From Alkalicoccus daliensis (lineage in GTDB: Bacteria > Bacillota > Bacilli > Bacillales > Salisediminibacteriaceae), in contig NZ_FNIL01000003.1 in assembly GCF_900103955.1 (NCBI RefSeq), forward strand, positions 62,001-126,000: 64,000 nt of DNA, in the 5' to 3' direction. Below the pieces are notes generated by a model, which was given only the letters and a program-made list of their open reading frames with translations, was not told the DNA's origin and did no database searches. Made by a program: the position numbers and the translations under genes. Of this stretch, positions 51,605 to 61,375 are shown one piece after another (position 1 is the first letter of the stretch; every line of letters begins with the position of its first letter).

Positions 51605-52403
51605 GCTGAAATCACGTCCTCTATTGGCTTCTCTCTATATTGTCGTTTTTTATTGTAAAAAAGTCACGCTTTTTCTTTGAGATATCTTCAGATAAAAAAG
51701 GAGACCCCCAAAAGTACTCTTAAGTTTATTATTAGAGAATTATCTTATTTCAACCTTCCACAAATTTAATATTATCAAACCTGGCAGCATTGTTAAGTAA
51801 ATACAATACATGTTTTCTCCACCGGTAAATTTAAGTGATGAACGAATATTTTATACTGCATCTGTTGATGATCCATTTATTTAAAAATAATTGCCTGTAG
51901 AATGCAGAGTCCGCGGTGTATATTGCTTCGCCTGCCGTGAAGAAAGCTTTCGGCCGTAAGTACACAATGTGATCTTCCCACTATCTTTTTACACAGTCTT
52001 TAAATAACACTTTGCATCTGTGACATATCTTTTATTTACGCGGAAGAAATAATGATATCTCGTCACTCCGTAAAAACTACAGTATCGCTTTTCCCAAGCG
52101 TGATTAAAAAAGTCTTTTTTAAAAAAGAGCACCTCACCGCATTCTTGCAAAAAAGCTTCTTCTTTCCTTTTTGAATAGGAAACATGAAATATCATTTGGA
52201 TAATATCTGCTGATCGACAGACGTGATTATATATTTTAATTCTACACAAGCAGCATATCTTCAGACTTCTTACTTGAATAATATACAGTTGTAAGTTAGT
52301 ATTTGAGTTGGCTAACGAACGGTCGTACGTATATTGCAGCAGTTTTAATGGTTCACTCGATTACTCCCGCTATATAAAAGAAATTCAGAAAGGGGCATTG
52401 CAC
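51605..52403. other. Gene-free stretch between ALDH and TetR genes
   Basis: About 800 bp, AT-rich. An 86-codon frame on the minus strand (51989-52249) has an unusual Cys/Phe/Tyr-rich translation and no ribosome site and is not accepted as a gene. A 10-bp palindrome GAAAGCTTTC is at 51944-51953. No RNA or IS was found. Confidence 0.5.
52313..52328. promoter_or_regulatory. Possible TetR operator
   Basis: ACGAACGGTCGT is an imperfect inverted repeat (one mismatch per arm) about 80 bp upstream of the TetR start, the place for an autoregulatory site. Such C-G-rich blocks are rare in this AT-rich stretch. Weak evidence. Confidence 0.25.
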
Positions 52404-52985
52404 ATGTCTTCTACCTACAATCGTTTACTGCAAGTTTCTTTACGGCAGTTTTCCTTATATGGATATGATGGAGCAAGTCTTTCATCAATCGCGGAGGAAG
52501 CCGGTATTAAGAAGGCTTCTATTTATAATCATTTTAATAATAAAGATTCATTATTTCTTGAAGTGGTTCACAAGGTGTATAAAGATTATCTGCATATGCT
52601 GAAAAAAGCACTGCCCCAGGCGGAAAAAAATGGACTCCCTGATTTATTGGACAGCGTAGCTTCCTACTTAACCAACGAAGAAAACGGAAAATTTTATCTG
52701 CATTTTGTTCTTTTCCCACCTCCACATCTGGAAAAAGACGTACGCCGGAAGTTTATGACTTTTGAAGAAGACTGCAATTTATTGCTCCGCCCATTATTTC
52801 AGCAGAAAATAGATAATAAAGAAATTCCTGTGCAGCCGCTGGAACCGCTGCTGGATGCATTTTACGGACTGCTCGACTCCTGGTCTGTACAAACTCTTTA
52901 TTACGATACTGAAGAACTGAAAAGAAAACGCAGAGCCTCCTGGAAATTTTTTTGGAAAGGAATAGGAGGGCGATTGAATGATTGA
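52404..52985 (+). CDS. TetR/AcrR-family transcriptional regulator
   Basis: 193 aa from the ATG behind AAAGGGG. The N-terminal helix-turn-helix is FSLYGYDGASLSSIAEEAGI followed by KKASIYNHFNNKDSLF, standard for TetR. The C-terminal domain holds the ligand pocket and dimer interface. Its last codons overlap the following small-export gene by 8 bp, which implies that it controls its own operon. Confidence 0.9.
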   Translation: MSSTYNRLLQVSLRQFSLYGYDGASLSSIAEEAGIKKASIYNHFNNKDSLFLEVVHKVYKDYLHMLKKALPQAEKNGLPDLLDSVASYLTNEENGKFYLHFVLFPPPHLEKDVRRKFMTFEEDCNLLLRPLFQQKIDNKEIPVQPLEPLLDAFYGLLDSWSVQTLYYDTEELKRKRRASWKFFWKGIGGRLND

Positions 52986-53463
52986 AACTATCTGGCAGTA
53001 TACCCTTATTTTTCTCATGGCAGCTACTCCCTGGTTTGAAATTCTTCTCGTCATTCCAATCGGTATAGGGATGGGGCTCGACCCTCTGCTTGTCGGTATT
53101 TTTTCATTCATCGGCAACTTTCTCCCCGTTCTGTTTATTATTTATCTGCTCCGTTTTTACCAGCAGACTAGTTTTCACAGAAGAAGAAAAGCAGCGAAAT
53201 TGTGGAAAAAAAGGCACAGCAAAAAAAAGCCTGGGCGCAATGAAAAGGCACAGGCAGTATTTCAAAAATATGGATTGCCGGGCCTGGCAATCGCCGGTCC
53301 TGCAATTACAGGCATACATCTGGCTGCAGTAATTGCCTTATCTTTAAAAGCGGACAAACATGCCACTGCCTGGTGGATGGGAAGCAGCCTGTTTTTATGG
53401 AGCATCTTTCTTACCATTGCAAGTATTTACAGTATTGACTGGATTCAGAGTTTGTTTAATTAG
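52978..53463 (+). CDS. Small multidrug export family protein
   Basis: 161 aa. Helices at about 5-25, 32-55, 95-118 and 128-155. MAATPWFEILLVIPIGIGMG, KYGLPGLAIAGPAITGIHLA and the final helix match the Sm_multidrug_ex family. A basic cytoplasmic loop (RRRKAAKLWKKRHSKKKPGR) lies in the middle. Function is poorly established despite the name. The start overlaps the TetR gene, so the two are coupled. Confidence 0.8.
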   Translation: MIETIWQYTLIFLMAATPWFEILLVIPIGIGMGLDPLLVGIFSFIGNFLPVLFIIYLLRFYQQTSFHRRRKAAKLWKKRHSKKKPGRNEKAQAVFQKYGLPGLAIAGPAITGIHLAAVIALSLKADKHATAWWMGSSLFLWSIFLTIASIYSIDWIQSLFN

Positions 53464-53495
53464 CTCTGATGTCGAAATAAGAAAAGTACACCTGA

Positions 53496-53639
53496 CGCGG
53501 AGAAATCCTTCCGCTGTCCCTTGAAAATAAGCAGGGTTCCGCGCAGCCAATCCAAGCAGGACAAAGACCGTTCTTTTGGATTCAAGCTATCGGCTGGCTT
53601 CACACCTGCTCTAAAAGTTCGTCTGCAGTGGAGACGAAC
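53496..53639 (+). repeat. Dispersed repeat family B, copy 3
   Basis: CGCGGAGAAATCCTTCCGCT, then AAAATAAGCAGGGTTCCGCG and CAGCCAATCCAAG reproduce the core of copy 1 at 35036-35066 and the start of copy 2 at 41065. The far end is a hairpin GTTCGTCT/AGACGAAC (53617-53624, 53632-53639). It fills the space between the small-export gene and the XRE-TPR gene, ending 15 bp from that gene's stop codon. Confidence 0.7.
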
Positions 53640-53654
53640 CTTCCATGCAGCTTT

Positions 53655-54938
53655 TTAATGAAGAGTTCTTTTCCATAAAGCTTTCATGGCCTTCTGATAC
53701 CAGGCGATACTCTCTTCAAGTAAATTATTGGCAGCGTAAAACTCTCCCATTCTCTCATAATAATATGCTAATGAAATCATATCCTGCTTCTCTTCAAAAA
53801 AAGGCAGGATAGTCTTTTTCATCTCACCTTCGAATTTATGAGAGGAAGCACCATCATATTTATATAAATAATAGAGAAATTTCAGTTCATACTTTTTTTC
53901 ATATTGGGTATAAGCCTGTTCCCTGCGCAGTGCTTGAATAGTTTCCACTCCGTGGTTTACCCAGCTTATTATATCCTGAGGCGCATTCATAATTTCAAAT
54001 TGCATGAGAATTCCATGTATGGGAGCAAGCCTTTCTCTTCCCGTGCGGAGCCTGTAGCTCTGCTGAAAAGACTGGATCGCTTTCATCGCCTCATTTTGCT
54101 GCGCATAAAGTTCTCCCTGTTCCTGAAGCATCCGTGCCAGTAATTGCTGATTTTTTATCTGTCCGCTGATTTTTTCAGCTTTTTCAAGCTCAGCTGCTGT
54201 ATCTTCAAAATTGCCGCTTAATCTGAGCGCTCGTGCAAGGATGACTCTTCCCCTTCCGCTCTGCAGAAGAGCATACCGTTGATCGAACGATGTAAGTGCT
54301 TTATTTATAAGCCGAATGCTTAAAGTATAATCTCCTGTTTCAAGTACAGTTTTCCCCATCAACAAATAAAAATCTTCAAGAACATGTTTTTTCATGATTA
54401 AACTATTAATCATATTGCAGGCTGTTTGCATATTCCTTTTTGCTTTCTCATAGTCTTCATAATAACCAGCAGCTTCTCCCATAATCATGAAATAATAAAA
54501 TCTGGTTTCTTCTGATAATTCCTCACTGGAAATACTATCCGCCCGCTTTATAAAGTCTTCTATCAGCCTTTCATGTTTCTTCAAAATAAAATATCTTATT
54601 GATATTAACGAATGGAGTAATTGGATTTCTCTATTTTGAAAAAAATCAATTTGTTCAGTTATTTCTCCCTTATATTTTTCTGCGGTTCTTACTTGTTCAT
54701 AGATGATTGACTTATGCCATGCAGCAAGTTTCAGCCTGATTTCTTTTTCATCTACATTACTCAGCTCCTCTTTTGTAATGTGGAGCCTTTCAAGAAGCTG
54801 CATTAACAAATCATCTGCTGGTTCAATTTTATCGTTTTCTATTTTGCTGTAGTAAGAAACAGAGCAAATTCCTGCACATATTTCTTCCTGCTTCTTACGT
54901 TGTTTAATCCGATTGTATTTCAGCAATTTTCCTGACAT
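53655..54938 (-). CDS. XRE-type helix-turn-helix regulator with TPR domain
   Basis: 427 aa from the ATG behind AGGGAGAG. Residues about 1-60 are an XRE helix-turn-helix (ICAGICSVSYYSKIENDKIE). The rest is a superhelix of TPR-like repeats: EDYEKAKRNMQTACNMINSL, TGDYTLSIRLINKALTSFDQ, QNEAMKAIQSFQQSYRLRTG and NNLLEESIAWYQKAMKALWK. The build is that of peptide-sensing RNPP regulators (PlcR, NprR, Rap-like). No signal-peptide-bearing precursor gene is found next to it. Repeat B copy 3 follows it and repeat A copy 2 precedes it. Confidence 0.85.
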   Translation of the reverse strand: MSGKLLKYNRIKQRKKQEEICAGICSVSYYSKIENDKIEPADDLLMQLLERLHITKEELSNVDEKEIRLKLAAWHKSIIYEQVRTAEKYKGEITEQIDFFQNREIQLLHSLISIRYFILKKHERLIEDFIKRADSISSEELSEETRFYYFMIMGEAAGYYEDYEKAKRNMQTACNMINSLIMKKHVLEDFYLLMGKTVLETGDYTLSIRLINKALTSFDQRYALLQSGRGRVILARALRLSGNFEDTAAELEKAEKISGQIKNQQLLARMLQEQGELYAQQNEAMKAIQSFQQSYRLRTGRERLAPIHGILMQFEIMNAPQDIISWVNHGVETIQALRREQAYTQYEKKYELKFLYYLYKYDGASSHKFEGEMKKTILPFFEEKQDMISLAYYYERMGEFYAANNLLEESIAWYQKAMKALWKRTLH

Positions 54939-55108
54939 CAATATCTCTCCCTGACAGCACATTGATTGTAGATGAAAAGCAGTTCTCCTGTTAAGTTAGG
55001 AGCGGATGTTAAACACAAAGCATTTTGAATACCTGCTTTCCTAAAACAACTTTATAATCTTGTTTTAAATACTTTAAAACTCATGTTTATATTTTCATTT
55101 TATAAATA

Positions 55109-55320
55109 GGCTACCTTGAAAATAAAAGTTTTGCTAAAAAGAAGTAATCATACTGCTTCCCTTTCGGAGAGGGTTGCCCAAGGGCTTGTTCTCGACTAAT
55201 TTCTCTCCCAGGGTACGGCTTCCATCGATCCACAGACAGCAGGGCAGAGACCGCCATACTGTCTTGAAGAACCAGGATCGATTCCGCTCGTGCTTCGTGA
55301 CCTTCCAGAAGGTCACTTGG
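55109..55320 (+). repeat. Dispersed repeat family A, copy 2
   Basis: Matches 12127-12338 without gaps at about 95%. The 20-bp palindrome (55297-55316) and the internal complementary arms are conserved. It lies about 170 bp upstream of the XRE-TPR start, in a large AT-rich gene-free stretch (54939-55967) that otherwise shows nothing recognisable. Confidence 0.85.
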
Positions 55321-55967
55321 TTCCTCCGCCTTGTCTTCGTTTTATTGATAGAAAAGCTAGTAATAGAAACAAGCTCTTTTTTTGTTTCACAAAAGGAAGA
55401 ACGAGCTGGGAAGATCCCGCAGCGAAGTTCTCACTTATCAACAATGAACATTAAAATAAACTTGAATTAAGCGAATGATTTCTTTGTAATTTTTAAACTT
55501 ATTATCAAAATCATAAATAATATCTGTTTAAGCTACTTTGTGCCTAATTATGAATATGAAATTAACAATATTATATAAATAAGTTCCATTTAACAGAGGC
55601 TATTATAGTGAAAATATCTACTCCTATCATATCTTGGAAAATTAATATGTAAATGATATTATTATTTTCTCAATTTAATTTTTGTTAACAATTCAGTTAC
55701 AAATATTGTATGCTGTTTGTAAAAATGTTATTTTATCAATGCTGTATTCTTCAAAACAGCAGAATTAGCTTTGTCTAAAATTGTCGATTAATTCCTTATA
55801 CTACTACTAAAAATGTAATGCTAATTACCTAATTGAGTTTTTGAAAGTATTTCTCTTAACTTTTTTCTTATTATTATAGATTTTCACATGTAAATTAAGG
55901 ACCTGAATCTGTAAGAATAGTAGAAAGGCAAAAAATATAATAATTTATATATCGGAGGATTTATTTT

Positions 55968-56972
55968 ATGTTATCAGCTATGCAAATTGGTATTGATTTA
56001 GGAACTGCAAATCTGCTTGTTTATACTAAGGAAAAAGGGATGATCATTAATGAACCTTCTGTTGTAGCCTTGGACAGCGCAACTGGAGAAGTGCTTGCCG
56101 TGGGGGAAGAAGCTAAAATGATGGTGGGGAAAACTCCTGGAAATATCGTGGCAATCCGGCCCCTGCGTGATGGTGTAATTGCGGACTATGACGTTACTAC
56201 TGAGCTTATTAAACATTTAATGAAAAAAGCATCCAAAAAATTAGGAACTACTATTCGAAAGCCGAATGTAGTTGTATGTACTCCTTCAGGAGCTACCTCT
56301 GTGGAAAAACGTGCAATACAGGACGCTGTAAGACAAAGCGGAGCAAAAGATGTTCAGTTAATAGAAGAACCGGTTGCTGCTGCTATCGGTGCTGATCTGC
56401 CTGTAGAGGAACCTGTAGCAAATGTGGTAATAGATATTGGCGGCGGAACTTCAGAAGTAGCAATTATTTCTTTCGGAGGGATTGTTTCCAGTCATTCTCT
56501 TCGTGTAGGAGGAGACAGACTGGACGAAGACATTACTCAGTTCATCCGAAAAAAATATCACTTAATGATAGGCACCAGAACTGCCGAAGAAATTAAAATG
56601 GAAATTGGTTATGCTTTGATTGACCATACACCTCAAACGATGGAAATCCGCGGCAGGGATCTTGTCAGCGGCCTTCCGCACACAATCGAAATTACGTCCA
56701 CTGAGATTCAGGGAGCTTATCAGGAAGCACTGCTTTCAATTCTTGAAACAATTAAGCTTACGCTGGAGGACTGTCCTCCTGAATTAAGCGGGGACATTGT
56801 AGATCGCGGTGTGATGCTTACCGGTGGCGGATCCCTTCTGAAAGGAATGGAAGAATGGCTGTCTAATGAAATTATCGTACCAGTTCACCTGGCGCCGAGC
56901 CCGCTCGAATCGGTAGCTATCGGCACCGGCCGATCTTTGAAAATGCTTAAAAAGCTTCAAAAAGCCAATTAA
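55968..56972 (+). CDS. mreBH: Rod-shape actin homologue MreBH/Mbl
   Basis: 334 aa. [20 protein letters not shown] is the phosphate-1 motif of actin-like MreB proteins; [19 protein letters not shown] is phosphate-2; [16 protein letters not shown] is the adenosine motif. [20 protein letters not shown] and [15 protein letters not shown] fit MreBH most closely, with Mbl as the alternative. It polymerises along the membrane and guides cell wall hydrolases or synthesis. CGGAGG precedes the ATG. It stands alone, not in an mreBCD operon, which favours MreBH. Confidence 0.88.
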   Translation: MLSAMQIGIDLGTANLLVYTKEKGMIINEPSVVALDSATGEVLAVGEEAKMMVGKTPGNIVAIRPLRDGVIADYDVTTELIKHLMKKASKKLGTTIRKPNVVVCTPSGATSVEKRAIQDAVRQSGAKDVQLIEEPVAAAIGADLPVEEPVANVVIDIGGGTSEVAIISFGGIVSSHSLRVGGDRLDEDITQFIRKKYHLMIGTRTAEEIKMEIGYALIDHTPQTMEIRGRDLVSGLPHTIEITSTEIQGAYQEALLSILETIKLTLEDCPPELSGDIVDRGVMLTGGGSLLKGMEEWLSNEIIVPVHLAPSPLESVAIGTGRSLKMLKKLQKAN

Positions 56973-56994
56973 TATCATGAGGTATTAAATTTAA

Positions 56995-57034
56995 AATAAG
57001 CTGTCCGGAATATTATTTTTCCGGACAGCTTATT
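56995..57034. terminator. Bidirectional terminator between mreBH and carbonic anhydrase
   Basis: AATAAGCTGTCCGGAA (56995-57010) and its exact complement (57019-57034) form a 16-bp stem with an 8-base loop. Confidence 0.85.
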
Positions 57035-57045
57035 AGTGTATTTGC

Positions 57046-57606
57046 TTATTCAGGTTTTTCAATCCATTCTACTTCCCCTGAGTCAAGGTGGAATAATCCG
57101 CCAAAGACAGGAACTTCCCGCTCCAGGGCCTGATAAGTCTCTAAGTTCTTAATGTTCTCCACCTGTACTTTCACATTATGCCGCTCCAAACTTTCTGCAT
57201 CATCAGGTACTTCTCCATCATATGAAGATACTGACTCCCTGACATGGTGAATCCAGCTTTCCAGTTCAGGTGCGAATTTTTCACTTTTCGTCGCCTGAAC
57301 TCCTCCGCAGTTTGTATGGCCGAGCACTAAAATATAATCTACTTTCAGCACGTGTATCGCATAATATAAGCTGGCTTTAAAGCTGTCATCAGATGCTTTC
57401 GCCTGGTTTGCAATATTTCTATGTATAAACAGCTGTCCAAGCGGCTGTCCCGTTATTGTCGTAGGAGAAGTTCTTGAGTCGCAGCAGGACAATACATAGA
57501 ATGAAGGGCTCTGTCCTTTTGAAAGATTTTCAAAATACGCTTTATTTTCCTGCATTTGTTTTTCCTGAAACTGTTTTTGACCTTTTTCTAATTCATTCAT
57601 CTTCAT
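57046..57606 (-). CDS. Beta-type carbonic anhydrase
   Basis: 186 aa. SCCDSRTSP (C41, D43, R45) and LGHTNCGGV (H97, C100) are the zinc-binding and catalytic motifs of beta-carbonic anhydrases, which interconvert CO2 and bicarbonate. There is no signal peptide, so it is cytoplasmic. The N-terminal 30 residues are a charged helix, as in other bacterial members. GGGGGTAAAGG precedes the ATG. The bicarbonate permease SbtA lies 4.4 kb away. Confidence 0.93.
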   Translation of the reverse strand: MKMNELEKGQKQFQEKQMQENKAYFENLSKGQSPSFYVLSCCDSRTSPTTITGQPLGQLFIHRNIANQAKASDDSFKASLYYAIHVLKVDYILVLGHTNCGGVQATKSEKFAPELESWIHHVRESVSSYDGEVPDDAESLERHNVKVQVENIKNLETYQALEREVPVFGGLFHLDSGEVEWIEKPE

Positions 57607-57847
57607 ACCTTTACCCCCAAGTAATAATATTTTAATGTTAAAAGCTATATGGAATGATACGAATACCTAAGACGAGTGCCTTGAGCCGTCCTTCCCTGAT
57701 CATTCCTGTAAAATTCAATGGGCTTCCTTATAATTTTAATAGTTTCTCAGCGTCTATTCAATTTATCAAGATACATTTAGACAATTTTTATTCATTTGAA
57801 TGAATTTAATACACCTTATCGATACATTTCATTATCGTTCCCCACCG

Positions 57848-57888
57848 AAAAAGGGCAGTGCAGAAAATAAATCTCCGCACTGCCCTTT
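57848..57888 (-). terminator. Terminator of the lmo0937-type gene
   Basis: Minus strand: AAAGGGCAGTGC and GCACTGCCCTTT arms, about 14-base loop, followed by TTTTTC. Confidence 0.85.
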
Positions 57889-57890
57889 AT

Positions 57891-58028
57891 TTATTTCCCA
57901 CGGATCATTCTGATGATAAAGACAACCAGAACAATAACGAGTACGATATGAATAAGCCCTCCAGCAATATCCAGTACCAAACCTATCAGCCAGAATAATA
58001 ACAAAATAGATATAATAGTCCAAAGCAT
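57891..58028 (-). CDS. lmo0937-family small membrane protein (DUF5670)
   Basis: 45 aa: MLWTIISILLLFWLIGLVLD followed by IAGGLIHIVLVIVLVVFIIR and MIRGK. Two hydrophobic helices around a GG, ending in basic residues, is the full form of the lmo0937/DUF5670 family, found in many Bacillales and often stress-induced. GGAGGT lies eight bases before the ATG, and a terminator follows the stop. A longer overlapping frame on this strand is a shadow. Confidence 0.8.
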   Translation of the reverse strand: MLWTIISILLLFWLIGLVLDIAGGLIHIVLVIVLVVFIIRMIRGK

Positions 58029-58095
58029 GTCCAGTACCTCCTTTCAACTGCATCTATCTTCTACTATTACCTCTTCTCACAAATTCAAACTTTTG

Positions 58096-58986
58096 CTACT
58101 CTATTCCGCAGCAAAAAGGTAAGTACTGGTGCAGCACACTAATCTTGACAGGTGTTTCACTTTTAATTTCTCCATCTGTGTCTACTTTCTTCACAGGGTT
58201 TGTATTTATTTCAATAGATTCCCCCTGTATGTGCCGGACTCCTTCTGTATCTTCCATCGTATTTGCTGTTACTGTGCGCTGCAGCCATTCACGAAAAAGT
58301 TCTCCCCCTGTGCCCTTCATAAAAAATACGTCTAGTTTTCCATCCTGTAAATCAATATCCTCCGCGGGCAAGGGAGTCGTACCAAGGAACTTTCCATTGC
58401 TTACTAATATCATCACAGCTTCCCCATTGTATTTTTCTCCATCTATTGTCACATCATACTGAAAATTATCTGCTGATCCGAGTGTACGAATGGCACTCAT
58501 AAAATAACTCAGCCTGCCTACTGTATCTTTTGCAGATTCATTAATATTTTCTGATGTATCGGCTATTACCCCTATTCCTAAAAAGTTCGAGAAAATAGAA
58601 CCGTTGTACACTCCAATATCAATATTTTTTACCTTTTTCTGTAAAGATACTCTCGCAGCTTCCACAGGATTTATTGGCAGACCAAGAGACCTGGCAAAAT
58701 CATTGCATGTACCGGCAGGAAGAATGCATATTACCGGAGTGATGGTTCTTTTTCTCAGAGCATCTATGCTTGCGTGCACAGTCCCATCTCCTCCCATGAT
58801 CCAGACATATTGAAATGAACGGGAGTCGTCAGCTAGGTATTCTTTTAAGTCCTCTTCACTCTCCGGCTGATAAAAAGTCAGTTCCTTTACTGATTCCTGC
58901 AGCACTGCTTCTATCTCCTGTAATAATTGCGCTTTTTTAGCATTTCCAGCTTTGTTGTTATATATTACTACTCCGCTAGAGATCAT
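58096..58986 (-). CDS. Diacylglycerol-kinase-family lipid kinase (YegS-like)
   Basis: 296 aa. GGDGTVHASIDAL (GGDGT at 65-69) is the ATP-binding motif of the DAGK catalytic domain, with LPAGTCNDFARSLGLP next. VSNGKFLGTTPLPAEDIDLQ in the C-terminal half is typical of YegS/BmrU/DgkB-type kinases. It phosphorylates diacylglycerol, sphingosine-like lipids or another lipid. It is monocistronic. Confidence 0.9.
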   Translation of the reverse strand: MISSGVVIYNNKAGNAKKAQLLQEIEAVLQESVKELTFYQPESEEDLKEYLADDSRSFQYVWIMGGDGTVHASIDALRKRTITPVICILPAGTCNDFARSLGLPINPVEAARVSLQKKVKNIDIGVYNGSIFSNFLGIGVIADTSENINESAKDTVGRLSYFMSAIRTLGSADNFQYDVTIDGEKYNGEAVMILVSNGKFLGTTPLPAEDIDLQDGKLDVFFMKGTGGELFREWLQRTVTANTMEDTEGVRHIQGESIEINTNPVKKVDTDGEIKSETPVKISVLHQYLPFCCGIE

Positions 58987-59743
58987 TCTGATTCCTCCTA
59001 TCTAATATGCAGACGGAATGAATTTTGGTACTTCCGTTTTATTGTTTCGAATTTGCGCGAACTGAAAATTTCTTTCCATGACTGCGTTCCTTTTCCTCGT
59101 ATCAAAGGCATACTGCATTGAAAAATCAATCTATATTGTCCATATAGATTAAATATGTAAATCTTATTTGAGCAAAGATTTTAGTGCATCTTCCGATTAC
59201 TCGTTCCAAACTAGGCGGAAAAATTGTTAGGAAGAGATCCTGCTTCTATAAGACCCTTACCCATTGTTACTTTATTAATCCCCTTCTCTTACTTTTACCA
59301 AACTTAACATACGAGGGATATTTATACGTGTCTCCAGGTATTAGTTTCTGTCTTCTTTTTTATGGAGTGTTCTTCTTTCTGCAAAATCCTGCATCAAGAT
59401 TTTGTCTGTTTGAGTTTACAGATCAATCGAAAAAATCCTTCTCTCGGAAACAAAACCATCTTCTGCAGGATCTTACCACCTGAACATAGAATGCCAGATT
59501 ACTTTCTCTAAGGAAACAATTCAAGTTCATTAATTTCCTGACATTTACATCTAAAATTAATATAAATTTTTGGCACATTAATTTCTATGTTTTTAATTTC
59601 TCACATTCGTGGAATAGAGTGAAAGGTAATTTATTCCTCAGGTTCTTACCTCTTATAAATTTTAATATATCACTATGAAAAATCTGGTATATTAGAACAA
59701 GTTAGTTTTCATCTTGATATTATACAGACAGGAGGGCTGATTC
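58987..59743. other. Gene-free stretch with an operator-like inverted repeat
   Basis: About 750 bp with no credible gene. AATCTATAT (59128-59136) and its exact complement (59142-59150) flank a 5-bp centre, about 140 bp upstream of the lipid kinase gene; this may be a regulator site. A 99-codon plus-strand frame (59184-59483) has no ribosome site and an implausible composition. Confidence 0.45.
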
Positions 59744-60892
59744 TTGACGAAAGATCATGCTTGGATGATGCTCCGGCTGCTTTTTGTAATTGTATTTATA
59801 CTTACCATTTCCTATCTGGTATTATGGCTTTTCCGGATCGCTTATCCTTTTTGGATTGCAGCAATACTGGTATGGATGTCCTATCCATTAATCCGATGGC
59901 TTCGTAAAAGAATTCATCTTCCTAATACGCTTGCGGTAATCGTAACTTTATTACTCAGTATTGGTACTATGCTTGGGGCTTTGACAGGGCTTGTGTTTTT
60001 GATTATTTTTGGTGTCCGGCGTTTTTCAAATGTTGTACCGCAGTGGATTGAATCCACCTCCCGGGAAATTCAAACATTTTTTAATGAAACGATATTTCCC
60101 ATCTGGCAGGGAATTACGGGTGCTATGGATTCTCTTACTCCTGAGCAGCAGGATGCTGTGGGAGAAGGTATCACTACGCTGGGCACACGTCTGGCTGAAT
60201 CATTTACAGAAGGCGGCCAGGGATTAACAGAAGCACTTACTTCTATTTTAATTTTTGTACCAACTTCTATTGTAGTAATCGTGTTTATTTTTATTGCTTT
60301 TTATTTCATCGGAAAAGACTGGGAAAGAATTTTCAGTTATATATATTCTCAAATTCCTGTAACGATTGTAAAAAAATCGAAATCTTTTAAAACTATGTTT
60401 CAATACCGGGTATTTGGTTTTCTTCGTGCGCAGGTGCTGTTGATGCTGATTGCCTCTTTAATCGTTTTAATCGGCCTGGCGGTACTTCAGGTGGAAAATG
60501 CTATCACAATCGCAATGATCGTAGGAATTGCTGAGATTCTTCCATATTTAGGGTCTGGTACGATTCTTATTCCCTGGATGCTTTACATGTTTTTTACGGG
60601 AAATATCAGCATGGGCATTGGAATAGCAATTCTCTACGCCGTCACCGTATTAATAAGGCAGGCGATCGAACCGAAAGTACTTTCTTCCAGTATGAATTTA
60701 AATGCTTTAGCAGTATTAATTTCATTGTTTGTCGGCTGGCAGTTATTCGGAGTAATCGGGGTATTTACAGGACCATTTCTGCTGGTAGTAATCGTTATTT
60801 TTAAAGATATTGGAGTGCTTGGCGAATTATATCAGTTTGTGAAATACGGATTTAAAGAGGATGCTCCTCCCCCTATCTACGTGAAAGAATAA
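59744..60892 (+). CDS. ytvI: AI-2E-family permease YtvI
   Basis: 382 aa from a TTG behind AGGAGGG. Seven or eight helices with a large loop (about 110-175). FLRAQVLLMLIASLIVLIGL and IAEILPYLGSGTILIPWMLY are the AI-2E/PerM family core; RQAIEPKVLSSSMNLNALAV is the YtvI block. In spore formers YtvI is annotated as a sporulation membrane protein; substrate unknown. It is monocistronic with a strong terminator. Confidence 0.9.
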   Translation: MTKDHAWMMLRLLFVIVFILTISYLVLWLFRIAYPFWIAAILVWMSYPLIRWLRKRIHLPNTLAVIVTLLLSIGTMLGALTGLVFLIIFGVRRFSNVVPQWIESTSREIQTFFNETIFPIWQGITGAMDSLTPEQQDAVGEGITTLGTRLAESFTEGGQGLTEALTSILIFVPTSIVVIVFIFIAFYFIGKDWERIFSYIYSQIPVTIVKKSKSFKTMFQYRVFGFLRAQVLLMLIASLIVLIGLAVLQVENAITIAMIVGIAEILPYLGSGTILIPWMLYMFFTGNISMGIGIAILYAVTVLIRQAIEPKVLSSSMNLNALAVLISLFVGWQLFGVIGVFTGPFLLVVIVIFKDIGVLGELYQFVKYGFKEDAPPPIYVKE

Positions 60893-60935
60893 AGATAAAG
60901 TAGAGATAGGGAGATATTAGTTTCTAATAGTGAAA

Positions 60936-60967
60936 AGCGCTTCCTGTTAAGCAGGAAGCGTTTTTTT
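60936..60967 (+). terminator. Terminator of ytvI
   Basis: CGCTTCCTG (60938-60946) and CAGGAAGCG (60952-60960) with a 5-base loop, followed by seven T. The 60968-61375 interval beyond has no gene, repeat or riboswitch that I recognise. Confidence 0.92.
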
Positions 60968-61375
60968 GGTATTATAAAACGGTTTATTTACTGTGCTGGC
61001 GGTGGATTCTCTCAAGTTCATCACCATAAGTGTGCACCCTGGCTCATGATAAAGCTTGCCTCTGCTTCTCACAGACACTATTGAAGAATGCAGATTAGTT
61101 TAAAAACTGGCTCTGCAATAAACTATGCTTCAAGCGAGTGACAATTTCAACAAGCAGCCTGATTCATCAATTTAGATAACCTTATTGCCGATTTTGTCCC
61201 AGCTTTTTTCCCATGAGGAGCTTTTCTTCTTATTTTAACTTGAAGGGAAAAGGATAGATATAAGTGGAATGAGAGGCTCGCGCAGTATGAGACAGGATGA
61301 ATCTGTTACAAACTCCGGTTGACGGAGTTCCTAATTTCAAGTAATTTTATTACATACGTTTAGGAAGAAGGCGAG

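Noticed and set aside
51989-52249. 86-codon frame on the minus strand in a large gene-free region
   Set aside because: No ribosome site, and the translation is rich in Cys, Phe and Tyr in no recognisable pattern.
57832-58053. 73-codon minus-strand frame near the lmo0937-type gene
   Set aside because: A different frame of the same strand encodes the family protein with a proper ribosome site.
59184-59483. 99-codon plus-strand frame
   Set aside because: No ribosome site; Leu/Phe-rich random-looking translation in AT-rich DNA.
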